Part shown: one piece after another, positions 8,578 through 18,839 of the stretch | Layout: the number at the start of each line of letters is the position of its first letter | Position numbering within the stretch: the first letter of the stretch is position 1 | Assembly: GCA_013396995.1 (NCBI GenBank) | Contig: VWZP01001598.1 | Span: 1 to 64,000 of the forward strand | Length of the DNA stretch: 64,000 nucleotides | Direction: 5' to 3' | From: Dicaeum eximium | Taxonomy: Eukaryota; Chordata; Aves; Passeriformes; Dicaeidae | The notes under the pieces: generated by a model | The model's database searches: none | The model's input: only the letters and a program-made list of their open reading frames with translations | Told to the model about the DNA's origin: nothing | Translations under genes and position numbers: made by a program

Positions 8578-11500
8578 GTGAGTCGGGGTTTCGGAGGGGG
8601 GACCCCGGCACTGTGACCCTCCCGGTGCGCCCGGGGGGCTCCGGGGCGCTGGGCACGGCGGTGGCCCTGGGCACCTGCAGCTCCGGAGTGCAGCTCCAGT
8701 GCCCATGTCCTGGTCTTAGGGAAAAACAGCCCCCGGCCCCCATCACCCGCTGGCACCGCAGCTCCGGAGGCGCCTGGGCCGGCTGGGCTGTGTCGACCTC
8801 AGCACCTTCACTGAGCCCTGGACCAGCCCACCTGGACCAGCACACCTGGACCAGCACACCTGGACCAGCACACCTGGACCAGCTCACCTTTGCTCTGGCA
8901 CGGACTTGCCCCATCCCCTCCAGCGTGCAGCGGTTTGGGAGCCCAGGGGGGTTCCTGCCCTGCCTGACCCCACTGGAGAACCAGCCTGGGGATTTCTGGC
9001 CCACCCCCAAGGGCTTTGAGACCCTCAGCACTTGTTTCCTCCTCTCTGCAGGACCCCCCAGGGTTTTCAGGACCCTGGATCTGGACCCTGCTGATGCCTG
9101 GCAAATCCAGGTGAGGAGTTCAGGAAGGGAGGGTTCCTCTGTGGGGCTCAGACGTGGGGGTGCAGATGCAGCACCAGCACTGGGGTGCTCCTGCCTTGTC
9201 CCCCCTGGTGAATACATCTGGCAGTGCCCCATTCCCTGTTCCATTCCCTGTTCCCTGCAGCACCACGTGTGGTTGTGCTCAGCGCTGGTGGCAGCGGGGA
9301 CGGTGACATCCTTCCCAGCAGTGTCCTAGGATGGCCGGTGAGTGGGGACAGGGCACTCTGGGGCTTCCTCGGCTCTGCTTGGCCCCCCAGCCCCTTCTGC
9401 CAGTTCTCCTGCAGAGCAATGCCGGGCTGGGAATGATGATGGAGCAGAGGTTCAGGGAGCTGGGAAGAGGCTGGAGCCCCAGGAGAGGCTGAGGGAGCTG
9501 GAAAGGGGCTGAGCCTGGAGAAAAGGAGGCTCAGGGGGGACCTTGTGGCTCTGCACAACTCCCTGAGAGGAGGGGACAGCCGGGGGGGTCGGGCTCTGCT
9601 GCCAGGGAACAGGGACAGGAGGAGAGGGAACGGCCTCAGGCTCAGGCTGGGCCAGGGGAGGTTTAGACTGGATATTAGGGAAAATTTCTTCCTGGGAAGA
9701 GCTGACAGTATCTCTGCTCCATCCTGGATGCTGCCAGCCCTCCCTGGCACTGCACCCCCCGCCAAGCTGTGACGACCCTGGGAGCATCAAGGTCAAAATT
9801 ACCCCGGTTTAAAATGAAAATAAGGATGATATTGTGGCTTTTCCTACTGAAAGCAGTTGAGGATCTTGAAGGAGAGGGTGGGATGTGTTCGGTGTCAGTG
9901 CTTTGGTGCACCCCAAGTGCACCTGATAAGTGCACCCTGGCTCCCTGATAAGAACAGGGATTGCCAGGCCCTCCGAGGTGGTTCAGATCCAGTAGGATGA
10001 GATGGCTCCTTGCCACTGGGGTGGGCTCATGGCTCTGCTGTCCCCCACAGAGCTGGCAGGACATGGTGCCGGGTGTGCCCGGTGTGACAGCCCTATCCCA
10101 CGGGAAGAGGAGCACTCCTGGGCTCAGCTTCTGGGCTCCTGGCCCAGCCCTGGGCACTGTAGCAGCTCCAGCTCCATCTGCACCGAGGACTTTGCTGCCA
10201 GATTTTGGGAGGGAATGGTGGAGCCGCTGCTGTGCCAGCAGGAGCCTGCTGGGGATGTCCCCACGGAAGGAGCTCATCCTGGGCAGGACAAGTCCTTGTT
10301 CCCCACAGGGAGAAGCCTGGACATGGCGATGGAGCTGCGCAGACCCCCCTGGCAGGACAGGTCTCCATCCCGGAGCAGGAGGGAGAGCCTGGAGTCTCTG
10401 GGAGAGAGGATCTCCCGCCTGAGCCAGAGCCATGTGGGGGTGGCCCGGGGGGTCCCCTGGGCAGGCCCCTCTGCCCAGCCAGCCCCGGGCCACAGGGACT
10501 CGCCCCGTGGGGACCTATTGGCCACGGCCTTGCCTGGGCATTCCTGGAGAACTGCAGGGATCTCTGCTGGCAGGAGCAGGGCTGGGGCAAGGACAGGCTC
10601 TCCTGGCAGAAGTTTTCCCAGGGCCAGCAGTGCCCGAACCAGGGGACATCCCGCCCTGGGCGTGAGGCGACAGGAGCCACCAGCAGCTCTCTGGGGACGT
10701 GGAGGGAATGTCACCTTCTCTACAGATGGCACGGACAGGGAAGGAGCAGACAGCAGCAGGAGTGAGTCTGGGCTGGCCGTGGGGCACTGGGAGATGCTGG
10801 AGGAGGGTGCAGGGCTGTGACAAGCAGGGGAAGGGACATGGCAGGGCCAGGGACAGTGGCAGGGACCAGCCCCAGCTGCCTGTGGGGTTTCTGTGTGTTT
10901 GTGGGCTCCTCCCTCCCCCAAATGCCATTTTCCCTGCAGGTGCTGGCACAGCCATGGGAGCCCCCGGGCGATGGGGGTCACCTGTGTCCCCAGGGCTGCG
11001 TGGGGACCAGAAAGGGGGGCTGCCCACCAAGGTATGGCCCTGGGGTCTGGGCTTTGGGGTCTGCCACAGGCACAGCCCCAGCTGGGACAGGATGCATTGG
11101 TGGGGGGCAGGGATGGATGCAGGGATGCTCCTGGCTCCGGTTCTGGCTGGGATCTGGAGAGCAGCAGGATGTGGTCCTTGTGTCCCACGTGGTGGGCTCA
11201 GAAATGCACGAGGAAATGCAATGGAAAAAGGACAAATGGGATTGTAACCCCACTCCTGGATGCCAGGGGTTGGCAGGGCAGCTGGTGCCATGGCGCTGGT
11301 CCCTGCGGAGGAGCCAGGAGGGGACACCAGGGCTGGGATCTGGTGCCAAGCCTTGGAGCCAAGGGCACAGAGCCAGGTACGGGAGCTTCAGGGACGGGTC
11401 CTGCACCGAGGCTGGAGCAGAAGGTGGCACTGGCAGCCCCAGAGGGGATGGGCACCCTGAGGGCAGAGCTGGGCTGTGGCGTTACTGGGGATGTGGGTGA

Positions 11501-14194
11501 CGGTGTCCCTGGCACAGGACTGGCCTGGCACTGCTGGGACACGCCTGGGACACCCATCAGCGGTGCCACACGGACCTGCAGAGGATGGTGAGGTGACCCC
11601 GAGATGGCCCAGGCAGGGGTTGGCCTGGCACTGCTGCAGGGGGCAGGGTGAGGCTGGGGGGGCTGTGCTGGCCACGGTTCTGCTCTGCTGCTCCTGGGTG
11701 TGATGGGAGGGCCAGAGCTGGCTCCTGGAAAAGGTAAGGATGTGGGAATGGGAAAAGAGGAGTTTTTTCCAGTCTTGGCAGGGAGCCTGTGTGGGCCAGG
11801 AGCGGCTGGACAAGGAGAAAAGGAAAACAGCAGCTTCACAGGAGAAACTGGAGCTGCTGGAGGTCAGAGCGCTCCCGGTTTTCCAGAGGGGCCAAGATCC
11901 CACCGAGGGGCTGTGGGAAGGAGCACACATCACACCCCTGTCAGCAGCTCAGGCCCTTCCAGCAGCCCATGGGAAACATTCCGTGCCACCCAAATTCCTA
12001 AAGAGCCAAGCTGGATTTATCAGCAGAGAGGTTTTATTGAGGGACTGAGGCTTTTAGGAGAAGAATTTGTTGGGAAAACCACCCGTTGTGGCTGTAGGCA
12101 GACTGGGGTGACTGTCTGCAGGTCAGAAGGTCCCTGGAGAGCCTGGGCAGAGGCAGGGAGAGCTGGAATGTTGGGAAGGGCAGAGAAACAGGCAGGGCTT
12201 GAGGCGGGGCTGAGAATTCCTGGGCACTGACCCACCAAACCTCAGCTCTTCTCCAATGGGCATCAAGGCTGGGGTGGTGCCACCCTGGCCAGGAGGGCCC
12301 TGGGCATCCTGCCTGGACACTGCCCTTGGGAAGAGCCCTCCAGGAGCTGCGGGTGGCCCGGGGCAGCCCAAGGGTGACGTGACTCCGGTTGTCCTGCAGA
12401 GGCTGCGGGAGCTGGAGCGGGACAGCCTCTCCCTGCTGCAGCAGCGGCTGCGAGTGCTGCGCCGGCTGCACGGGCTGCTCCAGAGGGACAAGCTGGAGAC
12501 CCTTCGGCAGCTCCAGGAGGCGCTGGAGCAGGTCAGAGAAGGCAGGAAGGAGCGGTGGGGGTGTGGGGCAGCTGCCCGGACACACCCAGGGCCAGAGCCG
12601 GGGCTGTGGCTCCCGCAGGATCAGCCGGGGGGGCACAGCAGCCCAGATGTGCGGATCCTCTGAGGCCACCCAGAGGTTTTGTCCCTCCCAGGAGAGGGGC
12701 TGGTGGGGACAGTGGTGTGGGCGGCCCGGACTGTGCTGGGGGCGGCTCGGGGGACAGGAGGGGCCCCCGGGTGTTTCTGTGCTCGTTCTGCTCCTTCCAG
12801 ACCTCTGCTCAGCCCTGGGGGCTCCAGATGTTCCCTGGAAGCTCCGACCTGGCTCCAAAGCTTTCCTAGCAGGGGCTGAGTGGGCTCGGGGGCAGAGCTG
12901 CTCTGATCCCTCTCTCCCTGTTCCTCCAGGATCGGGCCGGCAGGAGCGCCCGGCGGGAGCATCTCCGGAGCCGCCCGCGGGATGCGGCGGTGCCGGGGCG
13001 GGTTTGGGGCTCCCCGGCCCTGGGGACCCCCCCGCTGGCCCCGTGGGGACACGGCCCCCGCCCCAGCAGTGCCGTGGGACCGGGCCCCTCGCCGGCAGCC
13101 CTCGGGTGGGTCCCAGGAGCCGCCCGGGAGGACGGGGGGGTCCCACTCGTGCGACCCTCCCTCCCCGTCTCCTCCCGCTCATCCCTGCCCTCCCCCAGCC
13201 GCGCTCTCCACGTCCTGCGGGGGCTCCGGCAGCAAATCCAGCGGCGCCTCGGGCAGTGGCAGAGCGTGGAGGGAGCCCTGGGAGCCGCTGCACAGAGGAA
13301 GGAGGTGATGTGGGGTGGGGAGGGAAGACGTGGAGTCCGTGACAGCATCAGCCCTTGGAGGAGCCCACATTCCCCATCCTTGGAGCGTTCACTTTGGAGA
13401 GGAGGGCGGGGAGATGCCGGCCCCTCTCCAGCCCCTGCGTGGGTGGCGGGGAGTGGGGCCAGCCGTGTTCGTGTCCCCGTGCAGGAGGGCGAGCAGAGGC
13501 AGCAGCCTGAGAAGGCCCCAGCTCCAGGAGCCCCGAGGGAGCCCCTGACCCAGGTGAATGCCCCAGGCCCTGTTCCGGCGCTGAGCTGGGGTTCAGGTGG
13601 AGCTCCAGGCCAGGTCTCAGGGGCTGGGGTCTCAGAGAGCCTCGGGGACCCCCAGATCACCGCCAGTGGCTCCGTGTCCAGCACTGTCTGGTGAAATGTC
13701 CACCAGGTGACACGGATGTGTGTCCTGCCACCTGGAGCTGCCCCACGTGGCCATGGCTGATCTCCAAACCACGGGGAGCCAGGAATGTGTGGGCAGGATC
13801 CTCCTGGAGCTTCCAAAGCTGGGCTGACCTGACCCTTCCCTCTCTCGTGCAGAGACAGAGGGAACATTCCCATCCCGCCCGCTCCCTGTCCCCGAGCTCC
13901 ATTCCCGGCTGGCGCGGCCGCGGCTCCCCGGGGCTCCTGCCCCACCTCCGGCACCGCTTCCAGGAGCTGCAGCTGGAGAAGACCCAGGACATGGGGAACC
14001 CGCCTGCCCGGGGGGGACACTTGGGCCGGGGGCAGCCCGGTGGGGTGGGGACTCCCCCTGTGCCCCAGCCCCGCTGTGAGCCAAGGGCAGGCGGAGGGGC
14101 AGAGCTGGAGCACAATTCCTGCCGGGAACAGCGGGGCTGTGGCCTCAGGCGGGTCCCACACCACGGCACCGGGGAGCCCAGGGGCGTTTGTTGA
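8511..14194 (+). CDS. unrecognised coiled-coil-containing protein, multi-exon gene
   Basis: Proposed CDS: 8511-8577 (tentative), 10051-10761, 10940-11031, 11267-11376, 11518-11587, 11773-11862, 12400-12531, 12930-13105, 13199-13304, 13485-13553, 13853-14194. The ten exons from 10051 keep one frame through nine junctions (phases 1,0,2,0,0,0,2,0,0) to a TGA, giving 632 codons. With 8511-8577 the total is 654. The product has a Ser/Arg/Gly-rich N-terminal half, several helical Leu/Gln/Arg/Glu exons (coiled-coil-like) and a Pro/Gly/Arg-rich C-terminus. No signal peptide or membrane span is seen. The phase chain is the main evidence that it is real. I do not recognise the family; a cytoskeletal or centrosomal role would be a guess from composition. 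It starts only about 0.6 kb after OSBP2 on the same strand. Confidence 0.62.
8817..8888. repeat. 14-bp minisatellite, about five units
   Basis: The unit CCTGGACCAGCACA is repeated, with the outer units slightly changed (CCCA, CTCA). It lies in the proposed first intron of the coiled-coil gene. Confidence 0.9.
9052..9110 (+). CDS. possible alternative exon of the coiled-coil gene
   Basis: It is bounded by CTCTCTGCAG and GTGAGG and reads PPRVFRTLDLDPADAWQIQ without a stop. It enters in phase 1, compatible with 8511-8577, and leaves in phase 0. The next exon-like piece (9261-9337) then stops before its donor. It could be an alternative, last, or spurious exon. Confidence 0.25.
9441..9705 (+). 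mobile_element. CR1 LINE 3' fragment (sense)
   Basis: It contains GGAGAAAAGGAGGCTCAGGG, the CTCTGCACAACTCCCTGAGA block, CAGGGAACAGGGACAGGAGG and GGATATTAGGGAAAATTTCT. It is truncated before the 3' tail. It lies inside the proposed intron 1 of the coiled-coil gene. Confidence 0.88.
10051..10761 (+). CDS. coiled-coil gene, large exon (237 codons)
   Basis: The acceptor is CTGTCCCCCACAG and the donor A/GTGAGT. This 711-nt exon is open throughout. Notable segments are ICTEDFAARFWEGMVEPLL, a helical stretch with an acidic/aromatic face, and SRSRRESLESLGERISRLSQ, an amphipathic Ser/Arg-rich stretch. A low-complexity Gly/Arg/Ser region follows. An uninterrupted frame of this length between good splice sites is strong support for coding. 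Confidence 0.65.
10940..11031 (+). CDS. coiled-coil gene exon: AGTAMGAPGRWGSP...GGLPTK
   Basis: The acceptor is CATTTTCCCTGCAG and the donor AAG/GTATGG. The 92 nt complete the split Ser codon of the previous exon and end in phase 0. The product is Gly/Pro-rich linker. Confidence 0.55.
11267..11376 (+). CDS. coiled-coil gene exon: GLAGQLVPWRWSLRRSQEG...
   Basis: The acceptor is GGATGCCAG, with a second in-line AG at 11276. The donor is CAG/GTACGG. The 110 nt run from phase 0 to phase 2. The polypyrimidine tract is weak, so the 5' edge is the least certain of the set. Using the second AG would break the frame. Confidence 0.48.
11518..11587 (+). CDS. coiled-coil gene exon: TGLALLGHAWDTHQRCHTDLQRM
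   Basis: It is bounded by CTGGCACAG and GTGAGG. The 70 nt complete an Arg codon and end in phase 0. LALLGHAWDTHQRCHTDLQR has helix-forming spacing and leads into the following charged helix. Confidence 0.55.
11773..11862 (+). CDS. coiled-coil gene exon: charged helix ERLDKEKRKTAASQEKLELLE
   Basis: The acceptor GAGTTTTTTCCAG has a good pyrimidine run, and the donor is GAG/GTCAGA. It is 30 codons in phase 0. A second in-frame acceptor at 11799 would give 21 codons. It is rich in Lys/Glu/Leu at heptad-like spacing. Confidence 0.6.
12400..12531 (+). CDS. coiled-coil gene exon: 44-residue Leu/Arg/Gln coiled coil
   Basis: The acceptor is GTTGTCCTGCAG and the donor CAG/GTCAGA. Exactly 44 codons in phase 0, beginning RLRELERDSLSLLQQRL and ending LRQLQEALEQ. 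Leucines recur every 3-4 residues throughout and no proline is present. It is the clearest coiled coil in the protein. Confidence 0.68.
12930..13105 (+). CDS. coiled-coil gene exon: DRAGRSAREHLRSRPRD... Pro/Gly-rich
   Basis: The acceptor is CCTGTTCCTCCAG and the donor CGG/GTGGGT. The 176 nt run from phase 0 to phase 2. A basic start is followed by a Gly/Pro/Ser-rich linker. G+C and CpG are very high, so the reverse strand is also open; the + strand is preferred because of its splice sites and phase. Confidence 0.55.
13199..13304 (+). CDS. coiled-coil gene exon: RALHVLRGLRQQIQRRLGQW...
   Basis: It has the excellent acceptor CATCCCTGCCCTCCCCCAG and the donor GAG/GTGATG. The 106 nt complete a Gly codon and end in phase 0. 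LRGLRQQIQRRLGQWQSVEG forms a basic amphipathic helix. Confidence 0.62.
13485..13553 (+). CDS. coiled-coil gene exon: EGEQRQQPEKAPAPGAPREP
   Basis: It is bounded by GTGTCCCCGTGCAG and CAG/GTGAAT. It is 23 codons in phase 0. The product is a charged, Pro-rich linker. Confidence 0.55.
13853..14194 (+). CDS. coiled-coil gene, terminal exon with TGA
   Basis: The acceptor is TTCCCTCTCTCGTGCAG. It is 113 codons plus TGA (14192-14194). It contains LLPHLRHRFQELQLEKTQDM, a further helix, and then a Gly/Pro/Arg-rich tail. Two cysteines lie near the end (NSCREQRGCGL) and a final one closes the protein. Confidence 0.6.
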   Translation, partial: RQREHSHPARSLSPSSIPGWRGRGSPGLLPHLRHRFQELQLEKTQDMGNPPARGGHLGRGQPGGVGTPPVPQPRCEPRAGGGAELEHNSCREQRGCGLRRVPHHGTGEPRGVC

Positions 14195-14377
14195 TCCTGA
14201 GGGAATCACGAGGGATGGGCACGGAATCCCGAGAACCTCTGCAGGGATCGGGCACGGGGCTCCCGGCTCCTCTTCCTGCTCCGCAGCTCCTCCTCTGCCC
14301 AGGCTCCATCTCCCACTCTGGGATAGAGCCGGAGGCAGCTAGGACGTGGCATTTCCTTTTCTGCTCCACCACAAGGA

Positions 14378-14520
14378 CACCAGCTGGATATTTGGGAAAA
14401 ATTCCAAGCTGAAAAGAAGGTTAAACTCCGGCCCAGGCTGCTCAGGGCAGTGGTGGAACCACCATCCCTAGAATTGTCCAAAAAATGGGACACAGCCTTA
14501 ATGATTCCATGATTCTGGGT
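14378..14520 (+). mobile_element. CR1 LINE fragment (sense), divergent
   Basis: CTGGATATTTGGGAAAAATT is followed by CCAGGCTGCTCAGGGCAGTGG and 'ACCACCATCCCTAGAATTG', ending at the ATGATTCCATGATTCTG tail. About 180 bp after the stop of the coiled-coil gene, so it may contribute to that gene's 3' UTR. Confidence 0.75.
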
Positions 14521-16004
14521 GTTCCCCCTGCACACTGAGGTCCCAGTTATGGAATTACAATAGGCAGAACAAAGCTCCTGCAAATTCCTTAAGAAGCACC
14601 ACGAGGTTGTGACGGATCTTGGAGCTGCCAAGTGCCCTTGGACAAGTGGGATCTGCCCACAAAGGAAGGCTGAGATCGCAGAGAAATTTATTGAAAAAAC
14701 CCAAAGGGAATTGTTTGGCTGCTTTAATTTAATTTGGAAAAGGAGAAACCCATTCCTCACTCTCAGCACATCTCCTTGGGAAATGCTGGTTTTAATTTGC
14801 AGGAGAATATCCAAGGAAAGTTTCTCCACGTGAAAAGGGGGAAATGGGAATTTCTTGCAGGATTTTATTGCTGTGCCTTGTTCCAGGGAGAGGGAGGGGA
14901 TGAGGATTGAAATATCTATGTGCTTTATTTCCAGTGCAACATAGAAGTGAGTTTTATTATGTTTCTCTGCAATGTGGGATCAGGGAAAATCTGGAATCCC
15001 TCAGGATGCTTGGCCGGTCCCTGGCTGAAGTTCAGGATTTATTATTTTGCTTTTAAGTTTCACAACCAGAGCAGTGCCACAAACACATTTTTATACAGAG
15101 CTTTTCATTAAACCCCAAATGTTTGCAAGGTTCCAGGAATGTCTCTGCCAACCTCAGGGTTCCTGGACATGGATGACACCAAGGGACACAAAATTGATCC
15201 TTCAGCAGAAGATTGCTGGAGAAATGGGAAATGGTTCCCAAATCCCTGAATGCTCACAGCCAGAACTTCATCCCGGGGGATTTTCCGCCTTGTCCGAGTC
15301 CCAGGTGTTCCCTCATGATGTCACAGAACCAGGGAATGCTGGGGACACCTCTGGGGCTCAGTCTGGGGTGGGGGGGCAGGGACATGGGGTGCAGGGTCCC
15401 AGACAGTGCAGGGATCCAGTTTTGGGGTGCAGGGTCCTGGTGCTGGTGCCTGGGTCCAGGTCCATATGCAGGGTCCTGGATCCTTTGGAGTCTTCCCACT
15501 GCCACAAGAACGTGAAATTTTTCCCCAGGGAAAAAAAAAAAAAAAAGGATAAAAAGGATGTGATTTAATGGATGTCTTTGGTTTGATTCTGGAGTGGGAT
15601 GTGTCCTTTCCAATGGGAAGTGAGCTGGGAATGCTCTTGGGATGGAGTTTCACAGCCCTGTGGTGCCATTGGGATTTTGGAATCAATGGAACACTTTCCT
15701 GAGAGGAACCTCTAAAGGAGGCATGAGGCAGCAGATGGAGTCAGACTTCTAAAAACATCCATGAATTCACCTTTCCCCACCCCGATTTTGGACCCTTTTT
15801 TCCATCCTGGGATGCAGCTGGAATGTGCTCAGCATGGACACCTGCAGCCACTGCCTTGTTTTGGAGCCATTCAGGGGATCCCAGGGACTGCTTTGCTCCC
15901 TGGCCAAGGGAAGGGTTGCTGATGCTGTTAAAGGGTCTGAAGTGCAGCACTTCCCAACAGCTGGGAATTCCTCATCCTCTGCTCTGGAGCCAGGCTGGGA
16001 GAGC
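14521..16004. other. non-coding stretch after the coiled-coil gene
   Basis: No exon was recognised. It holds an ATTAAA at 15107 that could serve as a weak poly(A) signal for the gene ending at 14194. A GCAGGGTCCTGGTGC-type degenerate repeat lies at 15390-15480. A short poly-A lies at 15530-15546. Confidence 0.5.
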
Positions 16005-16295
16005 TGGGGGTGCTCACCTGGAGAGGAGAAGGCTCCAGGGAGAGCTCAGAGCCCCTGCCAGGGCCTAAAGGGGCTTCAGGAGAGCTGGAGAGGGACTTGG
16101 GACCAGGGATGGAGGGACAGGACACAGGGAATGGCTTCCCACTGCCAGAGGGCAGGGATGGATGGGATATTGGGAAGGAATTGTTCCCTGGGAGGGTGGG
16201 CAGGCCCTGGCACAGGGTGCCCAGAGCAGCTGTGGCTGCCCCTGGATCATTGGCAGTGTCCAAGGCCAGGCTGGACAGGGACTGGAGCAGCCTCA
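16005..16295 (+). mobile_element. CR1 LINE 3' fragment (sense)
   Basis: It contains GGAGAGGGACTTGGGACCAG, GATATTGGGAAGGAATTGTT, GGCAGGCCCTGGCACAGGGT and GTGTCCAAGGCCAGGCTGGA. It stops before the ATTCCATG tail. It carries a CTGCCAGAGGGCAG motif at 16142-16155. Confidence 0.92.
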
Positions 16296-16479
16296 TCAGC
16301 CCCAAATGAAAACAAACCTCCCTAATTCCCACTTTTCCTGGGCAATCCTGGTTCATCACCTCAATTCCTTTGTTGGTGATGATGAACTCCAGCCATGCCA
16401 CAGGGAACAGGGTGGGTTTAGGGAGGGATATTGACCACCTGCTGATCAATTCCTACTATTCCAAGGCAATATCAGCCTG

Positions 16480-17000
16480 GAAAAGATATTTTTATTCTCC
16501 TGGTTAATTATTACCCACAGTAATGAGGGTGCAGCAGCGCTGAACTAAAGGTGCATTTGTTGTCTTCTTCCTAATTCCAGGAATTCCTGTAGGATGCTGC
16601 TCCAGCAGAGCATTTATTCACATTTTAAGACATTTTGTAACTAAACTCCTTTGAAAGGCACAAGTGGCAATGAGTATTTTACTCCAGAGGGTAACTCTGC
16701 TTGGAAGGGGATTTTGGTGGTCCCACAGCAAAAATTCCCACCCATCCTAGAGAATTCCACCCCTTCCACTCCTCAGGCTGCCCATCCCCAAGGAGCCCTG
16801 CTCCCTCCGGTGTATGTTTTGTTGAAATCCCATCATTTCTATGGAATGGCTGGGATTGTTGTTCAGTCCTCGACCATTATTGCCCATTAAGCAGGGCCAA
16901 TTAATTATCTTAATTTCAGCATAATTAAATTTATTAGATGCATTTTGTAGTCCCACTGAACACCCCCTGTTATCATTTATGGCTCTGGCAGCCAATTATT
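16480..17000. promoter_or_regulatory. A/T-rich, homeodomain-site-rich block (candidate conserved non-coding element)
   Basis: TAAT-core sites are clustered: GGTTAATTATTACCC (16501-16515), CCATTAAGC, CCAATTAATTATCTTAATT (16899-16917) and CATAATTAAATTTATTAG. The sequence is single-copy by eye and unlike CR1. Function is inferred from motif density only. Confidence 0.3.
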
Positions 17001-17134
17001 GGGGTTTTCTTCTCATTCCTATTCTCCATGGATGCTCCCAGCTAGTTGTGCCCATGGTGAGAAATTCCCACCTTTCCTGGGAAAATTGGGGTCATGAGGG
17101 TGGAAAAGGAGGAAATTTAGCATTGGCTGATCCT

Positions 17135-17260
17135 GGAAGTGCTGCCCATCCCTGGCAGTGTCCAAGGCCAGGCTGGATTTGGCTTGGAGCACCCTGGGAT
17201 AGTGAAAGGTGTCCCTGCCCATGGCAGGGGGTGGGATGGGATGGGCTTTAGGTCTCCCCC
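17135..17260 (+). mobile_element. CR1 LINE 3' fragment (sense)
   Basis: CCATCCCTGGCAGTGTCCAA, GGCCAGGCTGGATTTGGCTT and GGTGTCCCTGCCCATGGCAG lead to GATGGGCTTTAGGTC. The 3' tail is missing. Confidence 0.88.
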
Positions 17261-17659
17261 TCAGGAATGTTCTTTCATCCCTTGTGGAAGGAGAGTAAGA
17301 GGGAAAAAAACAAAGCAAACCCACCCACCCAAGCAGGAGCAAAGAAAATATTTTTCCACTTGGTTGATATGAGAAACTGGATGGAAAATTGAATGGAAAA
17401 AGGAAATAGGAACAAAAGGAAACCACCGAAATCACATGGAAAAAGATGGAAAATGATGGGAAAGAAATAAGAAAAATGAAAAGCAATATCTGCCACCATT
17501 TTGTCGGGGGAGAAATGATAAGAAAAGAGATGAAAGTTTTGCTGCCCTGCTGGGATTGAGGATTTTGACAGCCAGCGAGCAGCAGAGCAGGGAAATGGCC
17601 CCACTTCCCAGTCCCTGAGGGAAGGAATAGGGGAAAAATCCCTTCCCTTTTCCCCCAGG

Positions 17660-17712
<53 letters not shown>
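17660..17712. repeat. poly-A homopolymer, 53 bp
   Basis: It is an uninterrupted A run followed by GGTAAAATC, within an A-rich 450-bp stretch (17280-17830). No coding relic was seen upstream, so a processed pseudogene is not supported. Confidence 0.95.
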
Positions 17713-17714
<2 letters not shown>

Positions 17715-18034
17715 TAAAATCTGGTGAAAAAACTTTTCTACACTTTACTGAAAAAAGGGAAAAACTCTGAAGAAGATGAGGGAAAAAAAAGGGAGAATAA
17801 ATTAGAAAAAAACTGTGGAAATAAGAAAAAAATCATTTAATGGAATTCGGAGAGCAAGATCTCTTGTACAGCAGCACTGACACAAAACCAGGACACACGG
17901 CTGGGTTTGAGCAGGACTGGGAGAAATCTGGGAATTAGCATTGGGAGAGCTGAGCAAGGAGGGGCTGGGGGAGTGGAAGGTGCTTGGAGCTGACACATGG
18001 AGCAGTTTGGGAGATCCCAAAGCAGGGCCTTGCA

Positions 18035-18146
18035 CACGGAGCTTTACCGGGCACCCTGGGACAGTGGGAGGTGTCCCTGGCCTTGGCAGGGGCTGGGACT
18101 GGGTGGGATTTAAGGTCCTTTCCCACCCAAACCATTCCATGGATCT
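18035..18146 (+). mobile_element. CR1 LINE 3' fragment (sense)
   Basis: CACCCTGGGACAGTGGGAGG, GTGTCCCTGGCCTTGGCAGG and GGATTTAAGGTCCTTTCCCA end at CCAAACCATTCCATGGAT. The length is about 110 bp. Confidence 0.85.
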
Positions 18147-18839
18147 GCGAAATCCTGGAGAATTCCTGATGCTTCCTGGACAAAGGGCAGCAAATTGTAA
18201 CATCTACCAAATATTTTCAAAATGTGGGATACTCATAGAAGGCAGAGCTCTGGAATTCCCACCAGGAATTTCAGCCTGAGCACCTCTGGGGGTGTTTGGG
18301 GGAATTTGGGGGTGTTTAGGGAGGGGTCCAACCCTAAGGCTCAGGGGACCACCCTTTGTGTGCTGCTGATTTTTAGGAGCTGCCGTTTGTAGGAAAAGAA
18401 GGTTTATTACCTTTTTTCCCCCCTTTTAAAAATCCAATTCCCTGCAGGAGCTGCATCCAATGGGTGTTGGAATCACGCAGAGCTCCTGTTTTAATTAGAA
18501 CCGTGGAAAATCTGGCAATTAGGGAAGGAGTCAGAACAGCCCTGCAGTCACTGAACGCTGCACTGGAACTGCAGCTGCAGCCTCAGAGCCCAAACCAAGT
18601 CCCAGACAGGCAGAAAATTCCCAGAACAGCATCCTGGGGTCTTTTCCTTCCCATGGCCACACACACAGGATCCATCCTGCCTAAAATCAGTCTGATAAAA
18701 GCCAGTGTGGTTCTAGAAGCAAGGCCGGGGTTAAAGCTGGGCATTTATTCTCTGCACAATTCGCAGATGGAGAGCTGTGGTGCCTTGTGGGAGGCTCTGT
18801 GCTCATCCCAAGGGTTAAGTGGAAGCTTTTCCTTTGAGA

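Noticed and set aside
9261..9337. Exon-like piece between CCCTGCAG and GTGAGT
   Set aside because: In the phase left by 9052-9110 it stops before its donor, and in its open frame it leaves phase 0, which does not fit the exon at 10051.
12034..14209. Long minus-strand open frames (419 and 447 codons) opposite the coiled-coil gene
   Set aside because: They are Pro/Arg/Gly-rich frames that arise from high G+C with few stops. The plus strand has the splice sites and phase continuity, and the minus frames cross its introns indifferently.
17660..17712. Poly-A as the tail of a processed pseudogene
   Set aside because: No coding relic or target-site duplication is visible upstream. CR1 elements do not end in poly-A, so no retrocopy is supported.
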